This document shows positions 9,249 to 18,369 of a stretch of 64,000 nt of DNA, in pieces. The notes below the pieces were generated by a model. The model was not told the DNA's origin, searched no databases, and saw nothing but the letters and a program-made list of their open reading frames with translations. The stretch lies in contig NZ_SJSM01000017.1 of assembly GCF_004331685.1 (NCBI RefSeq), positions 1-64,000 of the forward strand. The letters run 5' to 3'. Every line of letters begins with the position of its first letter. The stretch's first letter is position 1. Origin of the DNA: Pedobacter hiemivivus. Its GTDB lineage: Bacteria > Bacteroidota > Bacteroidia > Sphingobacteriales > Sphingobacteriaceae. Position numbers and translations under genes: made by a program.

Positions 9249-9947
9249 CTAGATCAATTCTTCTGTTCGTCCCCTATTTACTTTCTCCGAAATCACATGA
9301 CCATCCTTGAGGTTAATAATACGGTTAGAAAAACTTGCGTCATGAGAGGAGTGCGTTACCATTACGATGGTAGTTCCCGTTTCATTCAGCTCACACAGAA
9401 GCTCCATTACTTCATTACCATGAGAACTGTCCAGATTACCCGTTGGCTCATCTGCAAGCACAAGTTTTGGCTTTGTAATCAAAGCTCTTGCAACTGCAAC
9501 ACGCTGCTGCTGCCCACCAGAAAGCTGTTGTGGGAAATGTCCGCTTCGATTTACAATATTCATCCTGTCAATAATCTCGTTTACCAAACGTTTCCGTTCT
9601 CCGGAAGGCACTTTATTGTAAATTAAAGGCAGTTCTATATTTTCAAAAACAGTAAGCTCATCAATCAGATTAAAATTCTGAAATACGAAACCCATATTTC
9701 GCTTTCTAAAATTAGAACGTTCCCGTTCATTCAAAGTCAGCAATTCAGTCTCCATAAATTTGTAACTACCACGTTCCGGTTTATCCAATAAGCCCATAAC
9801 ATTTAAAAGGGTCGACTTACCACAGCCTGACGGCCCCATTATGGACACAAATTCTCTCGCTTTAACGTGAAGGTTAATCCCGTTCAATGCAGTAGTTTCA
9901 ACTTCCTCCGTTTTATATACTTTTTCCAGATTCTCAATTCTTATCAT
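9249..9947 (-). CDS. MacB/LolD-type ABC ATPase
   Basis: A 232-residue ATPase with all canonical motifs: Walker A GPSGCGKST (about 38-46), Q-loop MGFVFQNFNL, signature LSGGQQQRVAVARAL, Walker B LVLADEPTGNLDSS and switch VTHSS. It belongs to the MacB/LolD/FtsE class that drives permeases moving lipoproteins or peptides by periplasmic mechanotransmission. It lies between the adaptor gene and the first permease, so it probably is the main energiser of this exporter. The second ATPase of the operon (1485-2168) is more divergent. Confidence 0.93.
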   Translation of the reverse strand: MIRIENLEKVYKTEEVETTALNGINLHVKAREFVSIMGPSGCGKSTLLNVMGLLDKPERGSYKFMETELLTLNERERSNFRKRNMGFVFQNFNLIDELTVFENIELPLIYNKVPSGERKRLVNEIIDRMNIVNRSGHFPQQLSGGQQQRVAVARALITKPKLVLADEPTGNLDSSHGNEVMELLCELNETGTTIVMVTHSSHDASFSNRIINLKDGHVISEKVNRGRTEELI

Positions 9948-9996
9948 AATTCTATTTTATGTACCGAGCTTTTTATTTAATGTTCCTCAATGTTAT

Positions 9997-10043
9997 AAGA
10001 AGGCTTCTCTGTTCCCGCCCAGGTTCAGAGAAGAGCCCTTCTT
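9997..10043 (-). other. Intercistronic hairpin between adaptor and ATPase genes
   Basis: On the minus strand AAGAAGGGCTCTTCTCTG (10043-10026) can pair with CAGAGAAGCCTTCTT (10011-9997), a roughly 15-bp stem with a 3-nt bulge and a 14-nt loop. No T-run follows directly. It sits in the 124-nt gap inside the operon, so it could be an mRNA-processing or stability element or a partial terminator that lowers expression of the downstream genes relative to the adaptor. Confidence 0.5.
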
Positions 10044-10071
10044 ATCTAGTTAACCAAAACTAAACTAATTT

Positions 10072-11316
10072 CTATTGACTTATTTCTATCACATCATACT
10101 GATTGAATTGATCGTACGACGAGGTAATTACCTCTTCACCATTCTGTAACCCCTCCATCACCTCATAATACTTAAAGTTCTTGCGTCCGATTTTTATATT
10201 TCTCTTCGTTGCCTTTCCATCTTTAACTACGAATACCCAGGAACCGCCGGTACTTTGAAAAAACTGTCCCTGGCTTAGGAGCAAAGATTTACTATTATCG
10301 GATAAGGTCAGTTTTACGGATAAGGTCAAACCTCTCTTTAAATCAAGAGGCGATTTATTTTCAAAGCCCAGCTCAACCTGAAACTGACCCGCAGTAATCT
10401 CAGGAATTACCTTCTTTACAACCAGCTGGTAAGTACTACCATTAAATTCGCAGCTGGCAGTTTGCCCCTCCTTAACTCTGTTTACATAATATTCATCTAC
10501 ACTGGCCTGTAACTTATAGCCTTGCATCACATCTATTTTACCCAACATCTCATTTACGCCATAAGACTTACCGATCACAGGGTCGTAGGAGGATAACTTC
10601 CCCGAGACCGGTGCCTTAATAATCATATTTTCAATATTTTGTCTGATGGTCTGTAAACTCTCGTTCATATTATTTATTGACACATCAATTTGCTTTAACT
10701 GCATGATGCGGCTCTGATTTTCCTGTTTAACAGCCTCTTTAAGTATCTTTTTCCGGCCTTGAAAATATTCGTAATCCTGACTGGAAATCTCAAACTCCTG
10801 CCTGGTGATTACTTTTTTTGAGTACAATATGCTGTCGGTATTGTACTTTCTGGTTGCCGTTCTTAAACTGTTCTCAATACCCATCATATCCTGACTCATG
10901 ATGCGTTGATTTTGTTCGAGATCAAGCCTCAGTTTACGCAATTGATTGATTTGCTCTGTAATACTGGTTTCACTGGACGTATATCCGGATAAAGCATTGG
11001 GATTGGCAATTCTTAATAAAGGAGTTTCTTTTACTACGCTCGCACCATTCTCCGTAAATATCTCAGCTACGGTACCGCCTTCAGGAGAACTAACAATTAC
11101 GGAAGTTAAAGGAATTACACTCGCATTCAATAAAACCACATCCTCAAAATCGCCATACAGCACTTTGTTAAATACAACTTTATCTGCATCAGCTTTATAT
11201 ACCTTTGTTAGCGACAAACTATAACCGTAGGCAACAACAACTACAAATAGTAAAAGCCCCGCAGCAATCCATATTGTTTTCTTACTGAACCTCTTTTTCT
11301 CTATAAGCTTATCCAT
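10072..11316 (-). CDS. HlyD/MacA-type efflux periplasmic adaptor
   Basis: The adaptor bridges the inner-membrane permeases to an outer-membrane channel. From ATG at 11316 it has 414 residues: a basic N-terminus (MDKLIEKKRFSKK), one TM helix (TIWIAAGLLLFVVVVAYGYSL), a barrel-sandwich/lipoyl segment (VIVSSPEGGTVAEIFTENG), a long coiled-coil hairpin (about residues 110-220), and beta-barrel and membrane-proximal domains ending with NGEEVITSSYDQF. An upstream in-frame start at 11376 is rejected because the extra 20 codons overlap the sigma-54 promoter, whose predicted transcription start near 11338 lies inside them. No TolC gene is in this operon, so it must borrow an outer-membrane channel, possibly the one at 38068. 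Confidence 0.88.
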   Translation of the reverse strand: MDKLIEKKRFSKKTIWIAAGLLLFVVVVAYGYSLSLTKVYKADADKVVFNKVLYGDFEDVVLLNASVIPLTSVIVSSPEGGTVAEIFTENGASVVKETPLLRIANPNALSGYTSSETSITEQINQLRKLRLDLEQNQRIMSQDMMGIENSLRTATRKYNTDSILYSKKVITRQEFEISSQDYEYFQGRKKILKEAVKQENQSRIMQLKQIDVSINNMNESLQTIRQNIENMIIKAPVSGKLSSYDPVIGKSYGVNEMLGKIDVMQGYKLQASVDEYYVNRVKEGQTASCEFNGSTYQLVVKKVIPEITAGQFQVELGFENKSPLDLKRGLTLSVKLTLSDNSKSLLLSQGQFFQSTGGSWVFVVKDGKATKRNIKIGRKNFKYYEVMEGLQNGEEVITSSYDQFNQYDVIEISQ

Positions 11317-11348
11317 ATCTAATTTGCGTACATTTATACATGGCGGTA

Positions 11349-11364
11349 AGCCAAGGCTATGCCA
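11349..11364 (-). promoter_or_regulatory. Candidate sigma-54 (-24/-12) promoter of the export operon
   Basis: On the minus strand CTGGCATAGCCTTGGCT matches the sigma-54 consensus yTGGCAC-N5-TTGCw with the invariant GG and GC dinucleotides correctly spaced. GG is at 11363-11362 and GC at 11351-11350. Transcription would start near 11338, 22 nt before the adaptor ATG at 11316. The divergent gene encodes an NtrC-family activator, the class of protein such promoters require. Confidence 0.7.
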
Positions 11365-11434
11365 GGAGAAAAACAAAAACTAAATCACTAGTAAACAGTT
11401 AATTAAAAAATAAAACAAAACTAACATGTTCAAA

Positions 11435-11466
11435 ATCGGACACTTGCTGTACGCCATCGGACACTT
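11435..11466. promoter_or_regulatory. Two identical 11-bp sites, likely activator binding sites
   Basis: ATCGGACACTT occurs at 11435-11445 and again at 11456-11466, 21 bp apart and so on the same face of the helix. They lie about 70-100 bp upstream of the sigma-54 promoter at 11349-11364, the normal distance for an NtrC-type enhancer site. They are also just upstream of the regulator gene at 11497, so they could serve autoregulation as well. Confidence 0.65.
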
Positions 11467-11496
11467 TATATTATTTTTGGTATAAACTAAAAGGCG

Positions 11497-12867
11497 ATGA
11501 TAGAGGCAACTGTTCTTGTTATAGATGATGACGATGACATCCTGCTCAGTGCAAGGTTATTCTTAAAACAACATTTTAGCCAGGTAATTACCTGCAAATC
11601 TCCCAAAGAGCTCAATACATTATTGAGCCGTAACGAAGTAGACATCGTTCTGCTCGACATGAACTATCAAAAGGGAGCCAGTGGCGGGCGGGAAGGCTTA
11701 TATTGGCTGGACCATATCCTTTCCATTGATAAAGATTATGTAGTGATCCTAATGACCGCATACGGAAATGTTGAACTTGCAGTACAAGCGATAAAAAAAG
11801 GCGCTATAGACTTTATACTCAAGCCCTGGGAGAATGAAAAGCTTTTTGCGACATTGTCGTCTGCTTCACGCTTAAGACAATCCAATAAGAAGGTTAAGAA
11901 ACTTGAAAAGATCCATTCTTCTTTGCAAAAAGACATCAACAGACAGTTTGAAAACATACTGGGGAGCTCAGAACCTATTCAACAGCTACAAAATACACTC
12001 GTTAAAGTTGCTCCCACTGATGCCAATGTATTAATCCTCGGCGAAAATGGAACAGGAAAACAGGTATTCGCCTACGAGGTACACAAACTATCACAACGCA
12101 GGAACCAGATATTTATGCATGTAGACTTGGGTTCACTAAACGAGAATTTGTTTGAAAGTGAGCTATTTGGATATGCTAAAGGGGCTTTTACAGATGCGAA
12201 AGACGATAAACCTGGAAGGTTTGAAATGGCTGAAGGCGGAACAATTTTCCTGGATGAAATTGGCAACCTTTCCCTGCCTTTACAAGCAAAATTACTGAGC
12301 GTAATTCAGAACCGAACCGTCAATCGACTTGGAGAAAGTAAGGACCGTAAGATCAATGTGCGTCTCATTACAGCAACGAACATGCCCCTCAACGAAATGG
12401 TAGCTAAAGGAACATTCCGACAGGATTTACTTTTTAGAATAAATACGGTGGAACTTTTCCTACCCGCTTTGGCTGAACGCGGGCAAGACATTTTATTGCT
12501 GGCAGATCACTTCCTCTATGCTTTCAACACAAAGTACCATAAAAGTATTACAACATTTGATGATAAAGCACAAACAATGATGCTACATTACCATTGGCCC
12601 GGTAATGTACGGGAATTACAACACGTAGTAGAACGGGCGGTCATCATGTCGGATGGGCACCAAATCGGACCAAATGATCTTCAGTTGAGTCAGCAGAAGT
12701 TTGGATCAACATTAACTGCACAAACAAATCTTGGACTGGAAGAAATGGAAAAGGCGATGGTACAAAAGGCAATAGACAAACACAAAGGCAACATTTCAAG
12801 GGCCGCAGCAGATCTTGGTTTAACCCGTGCGGCATTATACAGACGCATAGAAAAATTTAACCTCTAA
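11497..12867 (+). CDS. NtrC-family sigma-54-dependent response regulator
   Basis: The 456-residue protein has a receiver domain (about 1-120; acidic pocket DDDDD near residue 10 and phospho-acceptor D54 in VLLDMNY), an AAA+ domain (about 145-380; Walker A GENGTGKQ at 182-189, Walker B GTIFLDEIGNL) and a Fis-type HTH at the C-terminus (NISRAAADLGLTRAALYRRI). The sigma-54-contacting loop reads GAFTDA (229-234) instead of GAFTGA, a variant I associate with Bacteroidota members of this family. The kinase gene follows with a 1-nt overlap. The adjacent divergent operon has a sigma-54 promoter with twin upstream sites, so this is very likely its activator. A TATTTTTG element at 11472-11479 may be its own -7 box. 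Confidence 0.93.
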   Translation: MIEATVLVIDDDDDILLSARLFLKQHFSQVITCKSPKELNTLLSRNEVDIVLLDMNYQKGASGGREGLYWLDHILSIDKDYVVILMTAYGNVELAVQAIKKGAIDFILKPWENEKLFATLSSASRLRQSNKKVKKLEKIHSSLQKDINRQFENILGSSEPIQQLQNTLVKVAPTDANVLILGENGTGKQVFAYEVHKLSQRRNQIFMHVDLGSLNENLFESELFGYAKGAFTDAKDDKPGRFEMAEGGTIFLDEIGNLSLPLQAKLLSVIQNRTVNRLGESKDRKINVRLITATNMPLNEMVAKGTFRQDLLFRINTVELFLPALAERGQDILLLADHFLYAFNTKYHKSITTFDDKAQTMMLHYHWPGNVRELQHVVERAVIMSDGHQIGPNDLQLSQQKFGSTLTAQTNLGLEEMEKAMVQKAIDKHKGNISRAAADLGLTRAALYRRIEKFNL

Positions 12868-14225
12868 TGTTTTACAATCGTTTCACCTTCAGCCTGATTA
12901 TCAGGATACTGACCATCAATTTACTGGCCATAGCTTTGTATTATCTGATCAGTAAAACGGAATTATGGTTCACTATCACTGGATTGGGTATCATTTTAAT
13001 AACCAATATTTTAAGTTTATACTTTTACATCAACCAGATCAGAAAAGACATCAAACGTTTTGTTGAAGCCGTAAAGACACAAGACAATACACTGAATTTT
13101 AACCGCAAAGCTACAAAAGGCGCGTTTCCTGAACTGTATAAATTCTTTAATGAACTCATTAAGATCAATAAAGACATGCAGCTGGAAAAAGATTCCATGT
13201 TTCAGCTGATCAAGACAATATTAGAACAAATTCCAGCCGGAATAATAGTCATTAAAGGTTATCCCCAGGATAAAGAGAAAACAGAAATATTCTTTTTTAA
13301 CCAGGCCGCTACAAATCTGCTTAATATACCTGCATATAAGTATTGGCATCGTTTAACGCAACATATCCCTCAATTTGCCAAAGAAATCGGGCACATTGGG
13401 AAAGGAGGAAAGAGATTTATGGAACTTAAAATACAAGACAAATTGATTCAGTTGTCTACAGAAGTAATCCCATTAAATCTATACCAAACGGACTATACCA
13501 TTATTTCATTCCAAAACATTAAAGATGAAATTGAGCAAAAAGAAGCAGAGGCCTGGAACAGGCTGATTGGCGTAATTTCTCATGAAATACTGAATTCAAT
13601 TACACCGATCAGCTCGCTTTCGGATACGGTAAACAGTATGATCGTTAATAAACAAAGTCTAAATAATGAAGAACTGGAGGATCTAAAACCTGCTATCCAA
13701 ACCATTAAAAGAAGGTCTGAAGGCTTGCTTGATTTTGTCAAAGACTACCGACTGATTGCAGAACTACCAACTCCGCATCTGGAACACCATACCATTGGAG
13801 AAATCCTACAGCACATCAAAGTATTGATGCAACCTTTTGCCGCTGGACGTAACATCACGCTAAAAGTTGAGCAGACCTCATCCAGAATCAGTATAGAGAT
13901 AGACTTAAAATTAATTGAGCAGGCACTCATCAACCTGGTTACGAATAGCATATATGCGTTAGAAAACATCCCTCAGCCAGCAATAGAAATAGGTTACAGA
14001 TTAGATCAGAATAAATTATATCTGGAAGTAACGGACAATGGGAAAGGTATTGAACCCGACTTATTGGGAAAGATATTCGTACCTTTTTTCACCACCAGGA
14101 AAAGCGGATCCGGCATCGGCCTAACCATTACTCAAAATATTATGAAAATGCATCAGGGAAGCTTGGAAGTCGACTCTACACCTTTTGAAAAGACGACATT
14201 TTCCCTTATATTTAAATACCTTTGA
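12867..14225 (+). CDS. Sensor histidine kinase, partner of the NtrC-type regulator
   Basis: A 452-residue membrane kinase. Two adjacent TM helices occupy about residues 8-55 with almost no periplasmic loop, so the signal is probably sensed in the membrane or cytoplasm. A PAS-like region follows (about 110-225). The dimerisation/phosphoacceptor box is VISHEILNSITPISSL with H239. The HATPase domain has an N-box (NLVTNSIYAL) and G-boxes (DNGKGIEPDLLGKI and GSGIGLTI). The arrangement is NtrB/NtrY-like. Its start overlaps the stop of the response regulator gene, so the pair is translationally coupled. Confidence 0.93.
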   Translation: MFYNRFTFSLIIRILTINLLAIALYYLISKTELWFTITGLGIILITNILSLYFYINQIRKDIKRFVEAVKTQDNTLNFNRKATKGAFPELYKFFNELIKINKDMQLEKDSMFQLIKTILEQIPAGIIVIKGYPQDKEKTEIFFFNQAATNLLNIPAYKYWHRLTQHIPQFAKEIGHIGKGGKRFMELKIQDKLIQLSTEVIPLNLYQTDYTIISFQNIKDEIEQKEAEAWNRLIGVISHEILNSITPISSLSDTVNSMIVNKQSLNNEELEDLKPAIQTIKRRSEGLLDFVKDYRLIAELPTPHLEHHTIGEILQHIKVLMQPFAAGRNITLKVEQTSSRISIEIDLKLIEQALINLVTNSIYALENIPQPAIEIGYRLDQNKLYLEVTDNGKGIEPDLLGKIFVPFFTTRKSGSGIGLTITQNIMKMHQGSLEVDSTPFEKTTFSLIFKYL

Positions 14226-14279
14226 AATTCTTTTCTCAAGGATTTTAAAATCAGATATAAATCCTATGTACATTTAAAA

Positions 14280-14309
14280 TGAGGATCAGAAAACGAATTC
14301 GGATCCTCA
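14280..14309. other. Hairpin between convergent genes
   Basis: TGAGGATC (14280-14287) pairs perfectly with GATCCTCA (14302-14309) around a 14-nt loop, in the 117-nt gap between the convergent kinase and glgC genes. Position suggests a bidirectional terminator, but there is no clear T-run on either side. Confidence 0.45.
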
Positions 14310-14342
14310 ATAAGGTCTAATATTACAGATTAGGTATAATCA

Positions 14343-15614
14343 TCAAATCACTGTTCCATTCGGAATAACAGCTCCTTTTTTAACCACAACTATACCGTCC
14401 TTAACCGTATACAAAGGATGGTCGCCATCAGGCAAATGATCACCGCCAATAATCTGCACATCATTACCGATTCTAGAATTCTTATCAATCAGTGCATTCA
14501 CAATTTTACACCGATCACCAATTCCTATCAGCGGTTTCTCTTTAGCGGTTTCCTCTTGAATTTCCTGTAAGGTCTGATACCGATCACTACCCATCACATA
14601 AACACTCTCTATAATCGTACCTATACCTATTCTTGAGCGAATACCAATCACAGCGTGTTTAATTTCCGCAGCCTGTAAAATACAGCCTTCAGCAATTATT
14701 GCTTTGTTTAAAGTAGTGCCTAATATTTTTGAAGGCGGCAACATCCTTGCACGTGTAAATATGCTTTGATGACTGTCAAATAGATTGAATTTAGGGATAT
14801 CATCTGTAAGGCCTAAATTGGCTTCAAAAAATGAAGATATATTCCCTATATCCGTCCAATAGCCCTCATATTGAAAACTCAATACTTTATTATGTGCCAT
14901 TGCCCTTGGGATAATCTCTTTACCAAAATCCTTCTCATCAGGATTCTCTAACAGAATTTTAACCAGCAAATCCCTATTGAAGATGTAAATACCCATCGAG
15001 GCAAGATAATCTCGCCCCTCTGCTTGCATTTCTGCACCTGTATCAGAGGACCAATCAACCAGCAATTCTGCAGCTGGTTTTTCTATAAAAGAAGTAATAA
15101 AACTATCTTCATTAACCTTTAATATTCCAAAATCTGTAGCGTCTTTTGCGGTTACCGGAATCGTAGCAATACTTACTTCCGCCCCTTTACTGACATGTTC
15201 CTGTACCATTTTATTGAAATCCATCTGGTACAACTGATCGCCAGATAAAATCAACGCATACTCAAACTCATGGTTCAGCAAATGGTGCATAGTTTGTCTA
15301 ACCGCATCTGCTGTTCCCTGAAACCAAGTTGGATTATCAGGTGTTTGCTCAGCAGCAAGAATATCAACAAACGCTCCACTAAAATGACTAAAATGATAGG
15401 TGTTTTTAATGTGTTTATTTAATGATGCAGAATTGAATTGCGTTAAAACAAACATCCGCTGTATGCCTGAATTTAGGCAATTAGAGATTGGGATATCTAC
15501 CAAACGATATTTCCCTCCTATTGGTACCGCTGGTTTAGAGCGAGTTTGCGTTAATGGCGCCAGCCTTGAACCTTGACCACCGCCAAGGATTACCCCCAAT
15601 ACATTGTCAGTCAT
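14343..15614 (-). CDS. glgC: Glucose-1-phosphate adenylyltransferase (ADP-glucose pyrophosphorylase)
   Basis: Makes ADP-glucose from ATP and glucose-1-phosphate, the committed step of bacterial glycogen synthesis. The 423-residue protein has the nucleotidyltransferase signature GGGQGSRLAPLTQTRSKPAV near residue 11, then YRLVDIPISNCLNSGI, the glucose-1-phosphate site segment FIEKPA and the metal-binding YWTDIG segment. A left-handed beta-helix fills the C-terminus (VYVMGSDRY, IGIGDRC). Length is normal for GlgC. It lies 11 nt downstream of glgA on the same strand, so the two form a glycogen operon. No branching enzyme or phosphorylase gene is in the window. Confidence 0.96.
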   Translation of the reverse strand: MTDNVLGVILGGGQGSRLAPLTQTRSKPAVPIGGKYRLVDIPISNCLNSGIQRMFVLTQFNSASLNKHIKNTYHFSHFSGAFVDILAAEQTPDNPTWFQGTADAVRQTMHHLLNHEFEYALILSGDQLYQMDFNKMVQEHVSKGAEVSIATIPVTAKDATDFGILKVNEDSFITSFIEKPAAELLVDWSSDTGAEMQAEGRDYLASMGIYIFNRDLLVKILLENPDEKDFGKEIIPRAMAHNKVLSFQYEGYWTDIGNISSFFEANLGLTDDIPKFNLFDSHQSIFTRARMLPPSKILGTTLNKAIIAEGCILQAAEIKHAVIGIRSRIGIGTIIESVYVMGSDRYQTLQEIQEETAKEKPLIGIGDRCKIVNALIDKNSRIGNDVQIIGGDHLPDGDHPLYTVKDGIVVVKKGAVIPNGTVI

Positions 15615-15625
15615 AGTTTTTCATT

Positions 15626-17032
15626 TTATATTTGGTATAGATGTATATATTGTTGCGCTGCCTTATCCCATGAATGATCCAGCTGCATTATAAACTTACG
15701 TATTTCTTTTACTTCTTTCGCATTGACATATAACTCATAAGCCCGACCTATAGCATGTCCTACATCCCAAACACTACTCTGATCATGACAAATACCAAAA
15801 CCACCATCCCCAATATCAATCACTGTATCTTTTAGTCCGCCAATTCTTCTCACAATAGGGATAGTTCCATATCTTAAAGCATACATTTGGTTTAAGCCAC
15901 AAGGCTCTACCCTACTTGGCATCAACAGAAAATCTGCCCCCGCATAAATCTGGTGCGACAGCTGCTCATTGTACCCTATGTAAACATTGTAATTTCCTGG
16001 AAATGCTTCTTTCAATTGCGACAATCTACCTTCTACCTGTGAATCACCAGATCCGAGCACCAGTACATTTATTTCTCCGTTATACTCGATTAAAGCATTG
16101 TAAAATATATCAGGAAGCAAATCAGCTCCCTTTTCACCCACCAACCGACCGATGAAAGTAAACAATGGCTTTTCCGGATCAAGATTAAAAACCTTACAAA
16201 GCGCTTCTTTATTCGCTCTTTTCCCAGCATCTACTGTCCGAAGGTTATATTTTTTTTCCAACATGGGATCCGCCTGCGGATTCCAGACTTCATTATCAAT
16301 TCCATTAAGTATACCGAAAGACTTACTGCGTTCCTGGGCAAGCAAATCTTCAAGTCCATTAGCTTTAAAGCTGATCTCATCCAAATAACTTGGTGAAACC
16401 GTTGTTACTCGCCATGCACATTTAATCGCCGAAGCCAAGGGATTAATAGCCCCCTTCCAATCTAACTGACCAGATTTCCAAAGTTCAAACGCCGGAATAT
16501 AGTGCAACTTATCCCAACCAAATTGCCCCTGGTATTGGGCATTGTGAATGGTTAGCACTGTAGGAATATGACATAAACTTTTAAACTGATGACAATTGGC
16601 GACCATAAAAGGTACTAAGCCGGTATGATGGTCGTGGCAATGGATCACATCAGGACGATGTTCCCATTGAGCCATCCAATCAAGTACGGCTATCTGATAA
16701 GCCAGAAAACGCTCTGTATCGTCATCATAACCATACACCATTTCCCTATCCAATAGGCCTGAAATATGGACCAGATATAGGTCAAAGCCCAACTTATTGG
16801 TCATCTCCCTAAATATCTTTACGGTAAAATTATGAAAGCCAAGTTTACCCCAGCCATCATAAACTACCTCAAATTCATTCTCCTGTATAAACTTGTTATG
16901 ATACGCAGGCATTACTACCTTAGCTACATGCCCAAGCTTGTTTTGATACTTTGGCAAGGCACCCACAACGTCACCTAAACCACCAACTTTAGCTATAGGA
17001 TAACATTCTGCACTAAGGTGTATAATCTCCAT
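15626..17032 (-). CDS. glgA: Glycogen synthase (ADP-glucose, GT5)
   Basis: Transfers glucose from ADP-glucose to the non-reducing end of growing alpha-1,4-glucan. The 468-residue GT-B protein begins MEIIHLSAECYPIAKVGGLG with the substrate-binding KVGGL motif at about 15-19. The Rossmann lobes follow (CHDHHTG; FIGRLVGEKGADLL), then the donor-site segment MPSRVEPCGLNQMYALRYGT with the conserved E and the second GG (RRIGGLKDTV). Length is typical of GT5 enzymes. It is the first gene of the glgA-glgC pair. The 86-nt upstream gap before cysN shows no promoter match I would defend. Confidence 0.96.
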   Translation of the reverse strand: MEIIHLSAECYPIAKVGGLGDVVGALPKYQNKLGHVAKVVMPAYHNKFIQENEFEVVYDGWGKLGFHNFTVKIFREMTNKLGFDLYLVHISGLLDREMVYGYDDDTERFLAYQIAVLDWMAQWEHRPDVIHCHDHHTGLVPFMVANCHQFKSLCHIPTVLTIHNAQYQGQFGWDKLHYIPAFELWKSGQLDWKGAINPLASAIKCAWRVTTVSPSYLDEISFKANGLEDLLAQERSKSFGILNGIDNEVWNPQADPMLEKKYNLRTVDAGKRANKEALCKVFNLDPEKPLFTFIGRLVGEKGADLLPDIFYNALIEYNGEINVLVLGSGDSQVEGRLSQLKEAFPGNYNVYIGYNEQLSHQIYAGADFLLMPSRVEPCGLNQMYALRYGTIPIVRRIGGLKDTVIDIGDGGFGICHDQSSVWDVGHAIGRAYELYVNAKEVKEIRKFIMQLDHSWDKAAQQYIHLYQI

Positions 17033-17118
17033 ATTTTGAGGCTTTAAAAATCACCTTAAAATAGCGATTACAATAAGGAATGCAAATATTTAACGTAAAT
17101 AAATTATTTAATTAGATT

Positions 17119-18369
17119 TTAATCTGCTACAGCCCTAAACATCAATGCCGCTGCTGTTAAATTGGTTCTACTATCGATCAAAATAGCTGCACCATTGGCT
17201 TTATTATCTGTGTACAAATCAAACGCTAGCTCATCTGCCGTTTTCAAAACTATCCGACCAATATCATTCAACTTAAAATCATGCGCTTCTTGTTTTTCCA
17301 GCGTATTGATATCCACTTTATAAACTATTTCGCGAATTTTACATTTCGTTACCTTGCTATTGTGTTGCAACAGATAAGTAATGCTATCATCAAGTGGTCT
17401 TGCGTCCATCCAACATACATCAGCTTCTATAAGCTTAGAGCTTTGTGGCAAATGGTCGGCATTAACCAATACATCACCTCTACTGATGTCAATATTATCT
17501 TTTAAATGAAGCGTTACCGACTGGCCCGCAAAGGCAGTAGCAGGCTGCTGATCAAATATTTCTATCCGTTCAATAATAGAGCTACCTCCAGATGGTAAAA
17601 CGGTCACCTTATCATTTACATTAAATTCGCCACTTAAAATACGGCCGGCATAGCCTCTGTAATCGTGCAACTCGTCGGTCTGCGGCCTTACCACCCACTG
17701 TACAGGCATACGTGCAAGATCAGACTCAGCCCCAGTCTCTACATCAACAGTCTCCAGAAAATGCAATAAACTACGTCCATGATACCAGCTCATATTTTCC
17801 GACTCATTTACCACGTTATCCCCCTTCAAAGCACTTACAGGAATAAAATTCACATCCTTTAAATTCAATTGAGCGGCCAACGTTTTATATTGATCAGTAA
17901 TTGCTGTAAATACGGTTTCGCTATATCCCACCATATCCATTTTATTTAAACACACTACCACATGCTCAATACCCAATAAGGACACCAAATACGAATGGCG
18001 GATAGTTTGCTCAACCACACCATTTCTGGCATCAATTAAAATAATTGCCAATTTGGCGGTAGATGCTCCGGTAACCATATTACGGGTATATTGTATATGG
18101 CCTGGGGTATCAGCAATGATAAATTTACGTTTATCCGTCTGAAAATATTTGTAAGCCACGTCAATAGTAATTCCCTGCTCACGCTCTGCCCTTAAACCAT
18201 CAGTTAAAATGGCGAGGTCAATTGTTCCGTCATCATTTTTACGATTAGATTGCTGTAAAGCCTCTAACTGATCAGCAAGGATGGAATCCGTATCGTATAA
18301 CAACCGTCCAATAAGCGTGCTCTTACCATCATCAACACTACCGGCTGTAAAAAATTTAAGTATATTCAT
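17119..18369 (-). CDS. cysN: Sulfate adenylyltransferase subunit 1 (GTPase)
   Basis: The GTPase subunit of ATP sulfurylase, which couples GTP hydrolysis to formation of APS from sulfate. It has 416 residues with G1 GSVDDGKSTL (about 10-19), G3 DTPGH, G4 NKMD and EF-Tu-like domains 2 and 3 at the C-terminus (VVRPQTDELHDYRGYAGRIL). There is no fused APS kinase domain, consistent with the APS-reductase route suggested by the CysH sequence. Its ATG overlaps the cysD stop by one base, so the two subunits are translationally coupled. It is the last gene of the sulfate-assimilation operon. Confidence 0.96.
   Translation of the reverse strand: MNILKFFTAGSVDDGKSTLIGRLLYDTDSILADQLEALQQSNRKNDDGTIDLAILTDGLRAEREQGITIDVAYKYFQTDKRKFIIADTPGHIQYTRNMVTGASTAKLAIILIDARNGVVEQTIRHSYLVSLLGIEHVVVCLNKMDMVGYSETVFTAITDQYKTLAAQLNLKDVNFIPVSALKGDNVVNESENMSWYHGRSLLHFLETVDVETGAESDLARMPVQWVVRPQTDELHDYRGYAGRILSGEFNVNDKVTVLPSGGSSIIERIEIFDQQPATAFAGQSVTLHLKDNIDISRGDVLVNADHLPQSSKLIEADVCWMDARPLDDSITYLLQHNSKVTKCKIREIVYKVDINTLEKQEAHDFKLNDIGRIVLKTADELAFDLYTDNKANGAAILIDSRTNLTAAALMFRAVAD

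Noticed and set aside
11535..12190. GAFTDA in place of GAFTGA as evidence that the NtrC-type regulator does not use sigma-54
   Set aside because: The variant seems common in Bacteroidota members of this family, and a well-spaced -24/-12 promoter lies next to the gene, so sigma-54 use remains the better reading.
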